DNA of 64,000 nucleotides, taken from contig NZ_JAHLQH010000045.1 of assembly GCF_018918325.1 (NCBI RefSeq), positions 16,225 through 80,224 of the forward strand, in the 5' to 3' direction. The position numbers and the translations under genes were made by a program. A model generated the notes under the pieces. The model saw only the letters and a list, made by a program, of their open reading frames with translations. It searched no databases and was not told the origin of the DNA. This document shows, in pieces, positions 1 to 8,616 of the stretch; position 1 is the stretch's first letter, and each line of letters begins with the position of its first letter. This DNA comes from Clostridium sp. MSJ-8. Lineage in GTDB: Bacteria; Bacillota; Clostridia; Clostridiales; Clostridiaceae.

Positions 1-603
1 GAGTATCAGAATATTATGGATGAATTAATACATAAATATAGAGCTACAGAACATGAATATAAAAATCATCTAAATACATTAGCTGCAATGGTTAATTTAG
101 ACGGAGATGAAGCGTTAAGTAATGATATTAATAAATATGTAAAAGAGATAGCTGTGTCTAATGCATATTCTAATCTGAAATATATTGATAATGTAATAAT
201 TAAAGCAGTTCTTTATAATAAAATAAAAGAATGCCAAGAGAAAAATATAAAATTTAATTATAGTGTAAAGAGTAATATGACTGATTGCTCAATCCAAGAT
301 ACAGAATTATCTATAGTTATTAATAATTTGATTAATAATGCTATAGAAGCAGTGGCATTGTTAGAAAATAGAAGAATAAATATAGAAATATATTATGATG
401 TTAGATATATAATTCAAGTGAGTAATACTTATGATACAACTAAATCAATTGATCTTTCAGAAATATTTAAAAAAGGAAAATCCTCTAAAGGAAATAATAG
501 AGGATATGGATTATATACAGTAAAGAGAGTCGTTGAAAAAAATAATGGGAGTATAGATGTTGATACGAAGGATGAATATTTTATATTAACAATAACTATT
601 TAG
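1..603 (+). CDS. AgrC-like sensor histidine kinase, C-terminal part (cut by window edge)
   Basis: The reading frame is open from base 1, so this is the 3' part of a longer gene. What remains is the dimerisation and GHKL ATP-binding region of an AgrC/ComD-type kinase. Seen: the histidine box (EYKNHLNTL), an N box (NNLINNAIEA) and a glycine-rich lid (GNNRGYGLYTVKRVV) followed by the usual KNNGSI strand. In this family the missing N-terminal half has about six membrane helices and binds a secreted cyclic peptide; the histidine then passes phosphate to a LytTR response regulator. No such regulator lies in the window, so it may be upstream. A paralog with broken kinase motifs follows after about 40 bases. 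Inference: this kinase controls the peptide cluster at 4983-12046 through the repeat operator at 4708-4737. Confidence 0.85.
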   Translation, partial: EYQNIMDELIHKYRATEHEYKNHLNTLAAMVNLDGDEALSNDINKYVKEIAVSNAYSNLKYIDNVIIKAVLYNKIKECQEKNIKFNYSVKSNMTDCSIQDTELSIVINNLINNAIEAVALLENRRINIEIYYDVRYIIQVSNTYDTTKSIDLSEIFKKGKSSKGNNRGYGLYTVKRVVEKNNGSIDVDTKDEYFILTITI

Positions 604-642
604 TTTACAAGAGTAGTTATTTTATCAGGAGAGATTTTTTTT

Positions 643-1854
643 ATGATGTTTATTTTAGGATGTATAGAAACTTTTTTTATGTTTATTTTTTATAATATTC
701 TTTTTAATAGGGATTGGAAAAAAAATATTATATTACATACAATAATTAGTATATGCTATACTTGCCTTTCGCTTAAGATATTAAATATTACAAATGATTA
801 TTACTCGTTAGTATGTATTTTTATTGTAGCAATTATAGAAAGTAAGATATTGAATAAAGAAGTGATTTTATCATTTATGGAAATGATAATGGCTAACATT
901 ATACTTATGGTATTAATTTTGGTAATTGCTGGGTTAAAATATACTTCAGTAGGGCAAAATATAGAAAATAAGTATTATATATTAATAATAGTTATATGTA
1001 ATAGCATGTGTAGTGTTTTCATGAATTGGATAATGAAAAAAACGAATAAAGATTTAGAGATATATCTAATAAAAAGCAAGAATGCTTGGTACATAATTAT
1101 TAATATTCTTTGTATATTTTTCTTAAATAATTTTATAATTGATACATTAGGTACTAGTAAGCCTATTTTTGTGTTTATTGAAGGGAGTTTTATAATATTT
1201 ATTGTAATAAATATATATTTATATATATCTATTTACAAGATGTTAGAACAAAAGGAAAAATTAAAAATTAAGTTAGAATATACAAAGGTAATTGACGAAT
1301 TAATTAATAAATTTAAGGATAATGAACAAGAATATATGAATTCTATTAATAAGTTAGTATCTATAGTGGATTCTCAAGGTAGTGATAGATTGAAATGTAA
1401 GGTTCATAATTATACAGATGCTATAATAATAGAAGATAAATATTCAAAACTTAAGTATATAAATGATACACTTATAAAAGCAATTATATATAATAAGCTT
1501 CAAGAATGTGATATAAATGATATAAGTTTCGAGTATAATAATTTAAATATGGATGTGAGACAGTCGAAATTAACAGATTCAGAATTATCTTATGTTCTCA
1601 ATAGTTTGTTAAATGAGGCAATTAAGTTATCAATGAATTCTGAGAAGAGATATATAGAATTAAAGTCAAAAGATAATGATAAAAATTCATTAAGCTTAAA
1701 ATTTAGTGTGAATCAATACGTTAATTTAGAATATATTCAAAAAAATGATAAAGATAATCTAATATCTTTATCCAAGAAGATTATAGAAAAAAGAAAAGGA
1801 AAGATAAACTTCTATATAAAAAATCAATATATGATTATGGATATAAATATATAG
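643..1854 (+). CDS. AgrC-like membrane protein with degenerate kinase domain
   Basis: 403 residues. The first ~200 residues form about six hydrophobic helices, as in AgrC peptide receptors. The rest aligns with the neighbouring kinase but has lost its key residues: the histidine box reads EYMNSINKL (His replaced), the N box reads LNSLLNEAI (second Asn to Glu), and the glycine-rich lid is replaced by KNDKDNLISL. The frame is intact over the full length, so this is a conserved pseudokinase rather than a recent frameshift. An AGGAG site lies upstream; two adjacent ATGs (643 and 646) are possible starts. It may be a decoy receptor, a heterodimer partner or an immunity/sensing protein. Function is inferred only. 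Confidence 0.8.
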   Translation: MMFILGCIETFFMFIFYNILFNRDWKKNIILHTIISICYTCLSLKILNITNDYYSLVCIFIVAIIESKILNKEVILSFMEMIMANIILMVLILVIAGLKYTSVGQNIENKYYILIIVICNSMCSVFMNWIMKKTNKDLEIYLIKSKNAWYIIINILCIFFLNNFIIDTLGTSKPIFVFIEGSFIIFIVINIYLYISIYKMLEQKEKLKIKLEYTKVIDELINKFKDNEQEYMNSINKLVSIVDSQGSDRLKCKVHNYTDAIIIEDKYSKLKYINDTLIKAIIYNKLQECDINDISFEYNNLNMDVRQSKLTDSELSYVLNSLLNEAIKLSMNSEKRYIELKSKDNDKNSLSLKFSVNQYVNLEYIQKNDKDNLISLSKKIIEKRKGKINFYIKNQYMIMDINI

Positions 1855-1861
1855 AAAAATT

Positions 1862-1926
1862 AAGTTAGTTAAATGTTGTAAACTCATAAGAGTTCAAACA
1901 ATACAACATTTAGCTAACTTATTTTT
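1862..1926 (+). terminator. Intrinsic terminator in a dispersed palindromic repeat
   Basis: Arms AAGTTAGTTAAATGTTGTA (1862-1880) and TACAACATTTAGCTAACTT (1902-1920) pair with one G-T change, with an inner AACTC/GAGTT stem, followed by ATTTTTG. The core belongs to the repeat family also present near 18231, 22720, 56921 and 62045. It ends the two-kinase transcript. Confidence 0.75.
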
Positions 1927-2054
1927 GTTTCACTATTAATCACAATTCTTGTATGGAATTATAAGTATATATTTTTCTGTTTTATGCATAATAAAACATT
2001 TTAAGTACTGAATATAATAATATAAGTACATAGATAAATACAGGAGGAGTTAAT

Positions 2055-2945
2055 ATGAAACTTGAGATAAAGAATTTAAGAAAGACTTTTAACAATGAGA
2101 AGATTGTCGCACTAGATAATTTGAGTTTAAGCATACCTATAGGTACAAGTTTTGGAGTGCTAGGTAGAAATGGTGCGGGAAAGACTACAATAATAAGAAT
2201 ATTATTGCAGATATATGGTAAGGATTCTGGATCAATATTATATGATGGAAGAGATATATTTAAAGAAAAAATAAGAATAGGATATCTTCCAGAGGAAAGA
2301 GGAATATATTTAAAAATTACTGTTAAGGAACAACTTAAATACTTTGGTAAGTTAAAGGGACTATCAGGTAAACAAGCAGAAATAAATGCAAAAAAGTGGC
2401 TTGAGAGACTTGGAATATCTGAGTATTATAATAGAAAAGTTGAGGAGTTATCTAAGGGAAATAAACAAAAGGTACAATTAATAACAGCGTTAATTGATAA
2501 TCCAGAAATTATTATTTTGGATGAACCTTTTAGTGGATTAGATCCTGTTAATGTGGAATTGTTTAAATCGGTGTTTAAAGAACTGCTAGAACAAAAGAAA
2601 ACTATTATTTTTTCAAGTCATAGAATTGATGATGTAGAAGAATTTTGTGACAATGTTGTACTGTTGAATAAAGGAAAGATAGTTGATTATGGGACTGTTT
2701 CAGAAATAAAAAATAAATTCGGGAAAAAAATATTAACATTAGAAACAGATAAAGAGATATGTGGAATATTAAATGACTTAGAATTAGAACATGAAAAAGT
2801 AAATTCGTCATATAAGATTACATTAGATAATGCTTATAACATAGGTCATTTGATTGAAAATATTGTAAGAGAAAAAATACTTATAAATAATATAAGTGTT
2901 GATCAAGTGTCATTAAATAAAATATTTATAGAAAAATTATCATAA
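2055..2945 (+). CDS. ABC transporter ATP-binding protein, NatA type
   Basis: 296 residues. Walker A (GRNGAGKTT), a Q-loop region, a signature motif (LSKGNKQKVQ), Walker B (IIILDEPFSGLD) and the switch histidine (SSHRIDD) are all visible. The C-terminal ~80 residues match the accessory domain of NatA/YhaQ-type ATPases. RBS AGGAGG; ATG start. The permease begins 17 bases downstream, so they form one exporter. NatAB-type exporters expel ions, drugs or peptides. Its place between peptide-sensing kinases and a RiPP operon suggests peptide export or self-immunity, but that is inference. Confidence 0.9.
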   Translation: MKLEIKNLRKTFNNEKIVALDNLSLSIPIGTSFGVLGRNGAGKTTIIRILLQIYGKDSGSILYDGRDIFKEKIRIGYLPEERGIYLKITVKEQLKYFGKLKGLSGKQAEINAKKWLERLGISEYYNRKVEELSKGNKQKVQLITALIDNPEIIILDEPFSGLDPVNVELFKSVFKELLEQKKTIIFSSHRIDDVEEFCDNVVLLNKGKIVDYGTVSEIKNKFGKKILTLETDKEICGILNDLELEHEKVNSSYKITLDNAYNIGHLIENIVREKILINNISVDQVSLNKIFIEKLS

Positions 2946-2962
2946 GGTATGGAGGAAGAAAA

Positions 2963-4177
2963 ATGAATAATTTTTTAAATACTGTGTGGTTTACATTTAA
3001 AAATAAGGTTAAGAGTAAGTTCTTTTTAATATCAACAATAATATTTGGAGTTTTGATTATAGGTGGAATGAATTTTACAGCTTTAAAGAATATATTTACA
3101 GATGATTCTACTGCTTCTAAATCAGCAACTATAATTATAAATAATATGAGTGAGACATTTATAGTTGATAAAGAAGAAATGGAGAAATTGTTTCCAGATG
3201 ACAATATTGCGTTTGTAGATAACTCAAGAGAAGCAAAAAAAATATTAAATAAAAATCTAGAAAATATGATGTTAAGTATAGAGGATAATGCGGAAAAAAT
3301 ATATGATATTAAAATATATAAGGGTAGACATGCAGATGCAAGTAAAATAAGCACTTTAGCAGAAGCTACAAAACAATTATCTAGATATAGTATAATGCAG
3401 CAATTAGAAGTTGATAGTACTATACAAACTGCATTAATGGCAGAACCTCAAATAGAATATTGCACTAGTAGTGAAACATCAGATGGCCGAATGGCTATAG
3501 CTTATATTTTAACATTAGCATTTATGATATTACTTAATTTTTATGTTCAAGGAGTAGCAGGAACAATAGTATCTGAAAAAAATAATAGAGTAATAGAGGT
3601 ATTGTTAACATCAGCAAAGTCTACTCAATTATTCTTTGGCAAAATAGTAGGAAATTGTATGGCTTCTATAGCACAAATAGTGTTGTTAGGTATAGTAGGA
3701 GTAGGGACATATATGATCAGTGGAGTTGAACCATTTGAATTTCAAGGTATTTCAATAGACTTATCAATATTAACAAAAGGACAATTAGCATTAGTAGTAG
3801 TATTCTTCATACTAGGTTATTTAATGTATTCGTTAGCAGCTGGAGCATTAGCTTCTTTTGCAAATAATAATGATGATTTAAATCAAGCTATATTACCAGT
3901 TACAATATGTTTTATGGTTAGTGTTGTCTTAGCTATGGCATATTTAATATATCCTAATATAAGTGTGTTAAATACTTTATCGTGTATACCGTTATTCTCG
4001 CCTATGGTTATGATAATAAGAGTTGTAATGGCAGATATAAGTAATACAGCCATTATTGTAAATGCAGTACTTTTAGTAATGACAATAGTAGCATTCTCAT
4101 TAATAGGTAGTTTTATATATAGTAAAGGAACATTAAATGATAGTAAAAAATTATCATTTTTATCGATATTTAAATAG
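2963..4177 (+). CDS. ABC-2 type permease, NatB type
   Basis: 404 residues. One N-terminal membrane helix (about residues 20-40) is followed by a soluble extracytoplasmic region (about 50-160) and then five hydrophobic segments to the C terminus, the usual NatB/ABC-2 layout. The motif VSEKNNRVIEVLLTSA just after the second membrane helix is typical of these permeases (EKE...ietLL). RBS GGAGG. It follows the ATPase gene in one operon and is followed by a 28-residue membrane peptide. Substrate unknown; the RiPP made next door is the obvious candidate. Confidence 0.88.
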   Translation: MNNFLNTVWFTFKNKVKSKFFLISTIIFGVLIIGGMNFTALKNIFTDDSTASKSATIIINNMSETFIVDKEEMEKLFPDDNIAFVDNSREAKKILNKNLENMMLSIEDNAEKIYDIKIYKGRHADASKISTLAEATKQLSRYSIMQQLEVDSTIQTALMAEPQIEYCTSSETSDGRMAIAYILTLAFMILLNFYVQGVAGTIVSEKNNRVIEVLLTSAKSTQLFFGKIVGNCMASIAQIVLLGIVGVGTYMISGVEPFEFQGISIDLSILTKGQLALVVVFFILGYLMYSLAAGALASFANNNDDLNQAILPVTICFMVSVVLAMAYLIYPNISVLNTLSCIPLFSPMVMIIRVVMADISNTAIIVNAVLLVMTIVAFSLIGSFIYSKGTLNDSKKLSFLSIFK

Positions 4178-4192
4178 AGAGGGGAATATTTT

Positions 4193-4279
4193 ATGAATCA
4201 TATTATATTATTGTTAGCAGGAATAGGTGTATCAATGTTAATAGCTTATGCTGTTAAACCAAAGAAAATGAAAAAATAA
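4193..4279 (+). CDS. 28-residue single-helix membrane peptide
   Basis: The ATG follows GAGAGGGG by 7 bases and lies 15 bases after the permease stop. The product starts MNHIILLLAGIGVSML and ends VKPKKMKK: one membrane helix with a basic cytoplasmic tail, which predicts N-out topology. A strong terminator follows directly, so it is the last gene of the ABC operon. Not recognised; a transporter accessory peptide or a small immunity peptide is possible. Confidence 0.6.
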   Translation: MNHIILLLAGIGVSMLIAYAVKPKKMKK

Positions 4280-4295
4280 AATTGATATAAAGTAG

Positions 4296-4339
4296 CTGTC
4301 GTATTAAAAGTTAAAAACTTTTAATGCGACAGTTTTTTT
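4296..4339 (+). terminator. Intrinsic terminator of the ABC operon
   Basis: Stem CTGTCGTATTAAAAGTT / AACTTTTAATGCGACAG (one G-T pair) with a three-base loop, then seven T. It separates the exporter operon from the biosynthetic operon. Confidence 0.9.
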
Positions 4340-4480
4340 ACAATAAAATATTTTAGTCCTGTGTATTCCATTCGTGTTTATGATGTGCAAAAATATTAGA
4401 TTAATTATATCAAATTATTTGCAAGACTAACTTCCGTTTCGTTTATGAAGCGTAAATTATTTTTTCAATTTACAGGCATA

Positions 4481-4533
4481 AAAAAAGTATCTTCTATTAG
4501 TAGTTTTTAACTACTAATAGAAGATACTTTTTC
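4481..4533. terminator. Perfect 24-bp inverted repeat, bidirectional terminator-like
   Basis: AAAAAGTATCTTCTATTAGT pairs with ACTAATAGAAGATACTTTTT around AGTTTTTAACT, with A and T runs on both sides. No gene ends here on either strand. It lies in the 700-base gap 4280-4982, which otherwise holds the terminator at 4296, a short hairpin at 4452-4473 (GTAAATT/AATTTAC) and the operator at 4708. It may shield the downstream promoter from read-through or end a small RNA. Confidence 0.7.
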
Positions 4534-4707
4534 TAATTAAGTTATTTTAACAAAAAAAATATTTAAATAAATAAAACATATTAAATACACCTCAAAATCA
4601 TTATTTAGTATGTACTAAGTATATATTGGAAAAGGTTTTCAAAACGGTTTTATGTAAATAAAGCCTAAAAATATGAATGAAGTATTTAATAAAATTAAAA
4701 TAATTAC

Positions 4708-4737
4708 TTTCGTGTACTGTATAGTGATTTTCGTGTA
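4708..4737 (+). promoter_or_regulatory. LytTR-type operator: two 9-bp direct repeats 21 bp apart
   Basis: TTTCGTGTA at 4708-4716 is repeated exactly at 4729-4737 with a 12-base spacer. Two 9-bp direct repeats with 12-13 bp between them is the established layout for AgrA/ComE/PlnC-type LytTR regulators, which bind as dimers on one DNA face. It lies 246 bases before the SDR gene. A possible -10 (TATCAT) is at 4761-4766; no -35 is obvious, as expected for an activated promoter. The link to the AgrC-like kinases is inference. Confidence 0.6.
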
Positions 4738-4982
4738 GATGATTATAGAAATTTAGGCGTTATCATTAATAAACTACATATTTTCATGCCAATATTGATG
4801 AAAAACATAAGAAGAAAAAGAATAAAAGTAATTATGAATAATATGTAAAGCACAAAATTAAGTTTGACTTATTTTTGTGTATTATAAAATAACCTTTTAG
4901 GTAATAGATGAAATATATAGAGAAAGATAAGGTAAGATAAAGATGTTCCAAGGGAACAACAAAATAACAAAGGAGGCTTGAA

Positions 4983-5750
4983 ATGAATTTTAAGTTAAAA
5001 GATAAGGTTGTACTAATAACTGGATGTAGCAGAGGAATAGGATTAGGAATAGCAACTGAATTTGCAAGTTTAGGAGCAACATTAGTATTAACGGAAATTA
5101 AAGAAAGATTTGAAGAATTAACAAAAGTAAAGAAACAGCTAGAAGAGAAGTTTCAAGTTGACATTGAAATTTTGTGCTTGGATATAAAAGATATAAAAGA
5201 TATTAGAAAAAAATTAGGTGAATTAAAAGAACCTTTTAATAAGATAGATATTTTAGTTAATAATGCTGGAATAAATATTATTAAAGATTCTCTAGAACTT
5301 TTAGAAGATGAATGGGATCAAGTATTAGATGTGAATTTAAAAGGAACGTTTTTTATGACACAGCATGTCGTAAAAAGTATGATAGTAAATAATATTAATG
5401 GTTCAATAATAAATATTGCATCTCAACATGGAGTGATAGGTAATTTGAATAGAGCAGCATATTGTTCTAGTAAAGCAGGAATAATTAATTTGACTAGAGC
5501 ATTGTCGTATGAATGGGCGAAGTATGGTGTAAGAATTAATTGCATAAGTCCAACATATGTTGAAACAGACAATAATAGAGAATATTTAAATTCAAGTAAA
5601 GGTAAAAGAGAATATTTAAATAAAATACCAATAAAAAAATATGCAAAACCCGAACATATTGCAAAAGCGTGTGTATTCTTAAGTGATACTGATTCGGAAC
5701 TAATCACAGGACAAAATATAATAATAGATGGTGGTTACACTAGTATATAG
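4983..5750 (+). CDS. Short-chain dehydrogenase of the daptide-like cluster
   Basis: 255 residues, a complete classical SDR: cofactor loop T13-G-C-S-R-G-I-G20, LVNNAGI, catalytic Ser147, Tyr160 and Lys164 (YCSSK), and the C-terminal GQNIIIDGG. RBS AAGGAGG. First gene of the operon SDR / SPASM-RRE / methyltransferase / aminotransferase / precursors / M50. In daptide biosynthesis a dehydrogenase oxidises the side-chain hydroxyl of the precursor's C-terminal Thr; the beta-keto acid then loses CO2 to leave an aminoketone. The SDR is the only oxidoreductase in this operon, so I assign it that step by inference. An ordinary FabG-like metabolic role is the alternative, but the neighbours argue against it. 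Confidence 0.85.
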   Translation: MNFKLKDKVVLITGCSRGIGLGIATEFASLGATLVLTEIKERFEELTKVKKQLEEKFQVDIEILCLDIKDIKDIRKKLGELKEPFNKIDILVNNAGINIIKDSLELLEDEWDQVLDVNLKGTFFMTQHVVKSMIVNNINGSIINIASQHGVIGNLNRAAYCSSKAGIINLTRALSYEWAKYGVRINCISPTYVETDNNREYLNSSKGKREYLNKIPIKKYAKPEHIAKACVFLSDTDSELITGQNIIIDGGYTSI

Positions 5751-5763
5751 GGGGATAAAAAGT

Positions 5764-7824
5764 ATGAAGGAAGTTGTATTAGTAGATATTAAATTAAATT
5801 TAGATTGTATATATTCGATAGGACAAAGCAATAAAACAATTTTGTTAAAAAATATTTTAGAGAAAAATAATGTTACTACTTTTCAGTATATTGAATCAAG
5901 TTTACCTAATGTTATAGATATTGTTGACGAGATACTATCATTTACTGAAGAAAATATAATATTTAGAGTAACAGATATGAATTATAAGTTGGTTTGCAAA
6001 TTGATAGAGTTATTAAAAGAAGAATGTGATGATGCAAATATTATATTGTTTGGAGATGTAGAGGGAGAAATAGAAGGCATAAAGATACATAATGAAAATC
6101 AGGATTATATAACTGGCATTTTAGAAAATTTAGAAATTGATAATTATGATCTTTCCAATATGGATATATATGAATTTGATAACGTAGATGGAATAAAAGA
6201 GTGTGAGAATTTCCTTGTAGATTTAACAGATTATAATTCAGAGGTAATTGATTTAGAGATTATAAAGAAGAATATAGAACATATTTTAAACAAAAATGAA
6301 GATTTAAAAATATTTTTTAAATCTAAAGAATTAATTAATATAGGTCAAGAAAACTTGAAGAAAATTATAAATATTACTCAGGAAAATAACGGACAATACG
6401 GAATAATGGTGGAAGCAATTAATGATCTTAATCAGCTAGAGGAGTTTAATTATTCAAGTATAATATTTAGAACTAAAATGTTAGAGGATATTTATTCTGA
6501 AGAGGTTTCTAATAAAGTAAAAGACAATTGTGAAGTGGCAATTATAGTTTCAGATTATGATGCCAATAAACATAATTCAATGATAGAAGAGTTAATGATG
6601 AAGGTAAGTGCAACAAGAATAAGAGTGTTTGTTTCAAATGAAGAAAAGAATTTTAGTTGTGTTTATGTAAATAGTATTACTGGTATAAAGAATATGGCTA
6701 TAGAAAATGGGCTTATGATGTGGTACCAAGGCACATATCCTCCAACAGCACTAAATAATACTGTAAAACATATATATTTAAGTGAACATATAGAAGAATC
6801 AAAACTTAAGGAATTAGATAAAATAGCGTCTGTAAATCATGCAATTATATCAAATTCAAATGATAAAAATAGTGGAATATCGTATAGCAAACATGAACAT
6901 GTAATAAAAAAAGGTGTTAAATCAAATATTCAAATAGGATTAGACAAAGGTTCCTTTGGAAAAAGATATATAGAGGTTCAATATAAAGAAGTAAGAAATA
7001 TATCAGACTTTTCAGGTAATAATTATATGTTAAAGATATTAGATGATGAAGATCTAGAAGTATTTAGAAATGACATAGAGATATTTAACAAGGTTGGAAA
7101 GCTTCCTATATATATGGTTAATGGAATATTAAAGAACTCATGTAGATTTTTACCGAAGGGAAGATGCCAAGTCAATTCAATACCAAGAATCGATATAGAT
7201 GGACAAGGCAAAATTAGTAGTTGTGATAGTGAATATAAAATAGGTGAATTAGGAGACGACTACTTTGACTTAATGAATAATATATATAAAAAGTCTAGTG
7301 AAGAAACAATTAATAGAAATTGTTCAGAATGTAGCGCTATAGATAAGTGTGGAGCTTGTAAGATGCTACCAGGGGTGGTGAGTAGAGAAAAGTATTGCTC
7401 ATTGATGATGGAAGTTGATAATATTGATAAATTTATAATTAGTTCTTTGGTAATTAAGATGCTTATGGATTCTTCTAAATATTTTAGTGATATAGATGTA
7501 GAAGAAATAAGGATAATTAATAGAAATGTTAATAATCTATTTAATAAAAGTGTTAAGAAAGATTCAAATAGTATAGTAAAAGAGAGCGTAGTAATGATAA
7601 AAGTTAGAGATGAAGTTATGTTATTTGACCTTATTACTAATAATGTTATTGCAATATCATCATTAGTTTCATATACCTTAGAAGGTTATATGAAAGGATA
7701 TCACTTAGAGGAAATAAAGCAAATATCGAAGTCTGAATTTGAAGACAATAATGATATTGAAAAATGTATAGAAGAAGCTACAGCACAATTAGAATATTCA
7801 GAAATTATAGAAAGGATTGCATAG
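5764..7824 (+). CDS. SPASM-domain peptide maturation protein with PqqD-like RRE, no radical-SAM triad
   Basis: 686 residues from the ATG at 5764, just after AGGGGGA; an in-frame start further upstream would overlap the SDR gene. The middle (about 270-455) resembles the barrel of radical-SAM/SPASM RiPP maturases, yet I find no CxxxCxxC motif anywhere. The SPASM cysteines are present: C460, C468, C487, then C520-x2-C523-x5-C529-x2-C532 and C545. The last ~80 residues (about 605-686) read as a PqqD-like RiPP recognition element. So it can bind leaders and perhaps an auxiliary Fe-S cluster, but probably does no radical chemistry. In daptide systems a RRE protein partners the dehydrogenase; this is the likely counterpart, with a far larger architecture. 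Confidence 0.75.
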   Translation: MKEVVLVDIKLNLDCIYSIGQSNKTILLKNILEKNNVTTFQYIESSLPNVIDIVDEILSFTEENIIFRVTDMNYKLVCKLIELLKEECDDANIILFGDVEGEIEGIKIHNENQDYITGILENLEIDNYDLSNMDIYEFDNVDGIKECENFLVDLTDYNSEVIDLEIIKKNIEHILNKNEDLKIFFKSKELINIGQENLKKIINITQENNGQYGIMVEAINDLNQLEEFNYSSIIFRTKMLEDIYSEEVSNKVKDNCEVAIIVSDYDANKHNSMIEELMMKVSATRIRVFVSNEEKNFSCVYVNSITGIKNMAIENGLMMWYQGTYPPTALNNTVKHIYLSEHIEESKLKELDKIASVNHAIISNSNDKNSGISYSKHEHVIKKGVKSNIQIGLDKGSFGKRYIEVQYKEVRNISDFSGNNYMLKILDDEDLEVFRNDIEIFNKVGKLPIYMVNGILKNSCRFLPKGRCQVNSIPRIDIDGQGKISSCDSEYKIGELGDDYFDLMNNIYKKSSEETINRNCSECSAIDKCGACKMLPGVVSREKYCSLMMEVDNIDKFIISSLVIKMLMDSSKYFSDIDVEEIRIINRNVNNLFNKSVKKDSNSIVKESVVMIKVRDEVMLFDLITNNVIAISSLVSYTLEGYMKGYHLEEIKQISKSEFEDNNDIEKCIEEATAQLEYSEIIERIA

Positions 7825-7826
7825 AT

Positions 7827-8606
7827 ATGAGATATTATGGAATGTTTCAAGATATAAAGGATACTGATTTAGATGTAATAGAAAGTGAAATATATGATGA
7901 TTACTTTGCAGAATTCTATCATAAATTTTGTGGAATAACTACATATGATTTGGATTTCTATTTACAAGAAGCGTTTTCATTCAATAGAAGAGATATAAAG
8001 ATATTAGAACTTGCATGTGGAACTGGAAGAATAACAATACCATTATTAGAAAGAGGTTTTACAGTTGAAGCTATAGATTTGTCAGAATCTATGTTGGGAG
8101 TATTAAGAAGAAACCTAGAAGGTTTGCCAAGAAAGTTAAGGAAAAATGTTAACATCAAAAATATGAATATTCTTGACTTAGACTATGAAGAAGAATTTGA
8201 TATGGTAATATTTCCAGCAACTACAATATGTTTATTAAATGAAGAGGAGATAAGTATATTATTCAACAAAGTATATAAAGCAATAAAAAAGGGTGGAAAG
8301 TTTATATTTGATTATAAAAATGAAGATGAAAGCAAATCTGGCTTCATTAATGGAAATAGGAATTTTATTGTAGTTGATAAGAATGAAGATTGCATATATC
8401 AAGAATTTATAGATTATGATAATCATGAAACAATAGTGAATTTTTATGTAGAAAAGGATAATAAAAAATATTTATCATCTACTACAAAAAATATGATGAT
8501 GAAAAGGAATATAGAAAATCATATTATTAATTCTTATTTTGATGAAGATAATTGTTTAGATGAACATTTAAATGGTGACGTAAGAATGAATGTATTAATG
8601 AAGTGA
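7827..8606 (+). CDS. SAM-dependent methyltransferase of the daptide-like cluster
   Basis: 259 residues from the ATG at 7827, two bases after the previous stop; the RBS (AAAGGA) lies inside the upstream gene. Class I Rossmann fold: motif I LELACGTGRITIPL at about 54-67, acidic residue in VEAIDLSESM, motif II region EEFDMVIFPATTIC. In the daptide pathway a methyltransferase adds two methyls to the new C-terminal amine, giving N,N-dimethyl-1,2-propanediamine. Placement between the RRE protein and the aminotransferase fits. A different peptide position could be methylated; the sequence cannot decide this. Confidence 0.8.
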   Translation: MRYYGMFQDIKDTDLDVIESEIYDDYFAEFYHKFCGITTYDLDFYLQEAFSFNRRDIKILELACGTGRITIPLLERGFTVEAIDLSESMLGVLRRNLEGLPRKLRKNVNIKNMNILDLDYEEEFDMVIFPATTICLLNEEEISILFNKVYKAIKKGGKFIFDYKNEDESKSGFINGNRNFIVVDKNEDCIYQEFIDYDNHETIVNFYVEKDNKKYLSSTTKNMMMKRNIENHIINSYFDEDNCLDEHLNGDVRMNVLMK

Positions 8607-8616
8607 GGTGAATAGA

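Noticed and set aside
2605..2811. Short minus-strand frame inside the ABC ATPase gene
   Set aside because: A shadow of the real gene, with no RBS and no recognisable content; the same holds for similar frames inside other genes.
5764..7824. Active radical-SAM enzyme
   Set aside because: No CxxxCxxC motif in the whole protein, despite SPASM cysteines.
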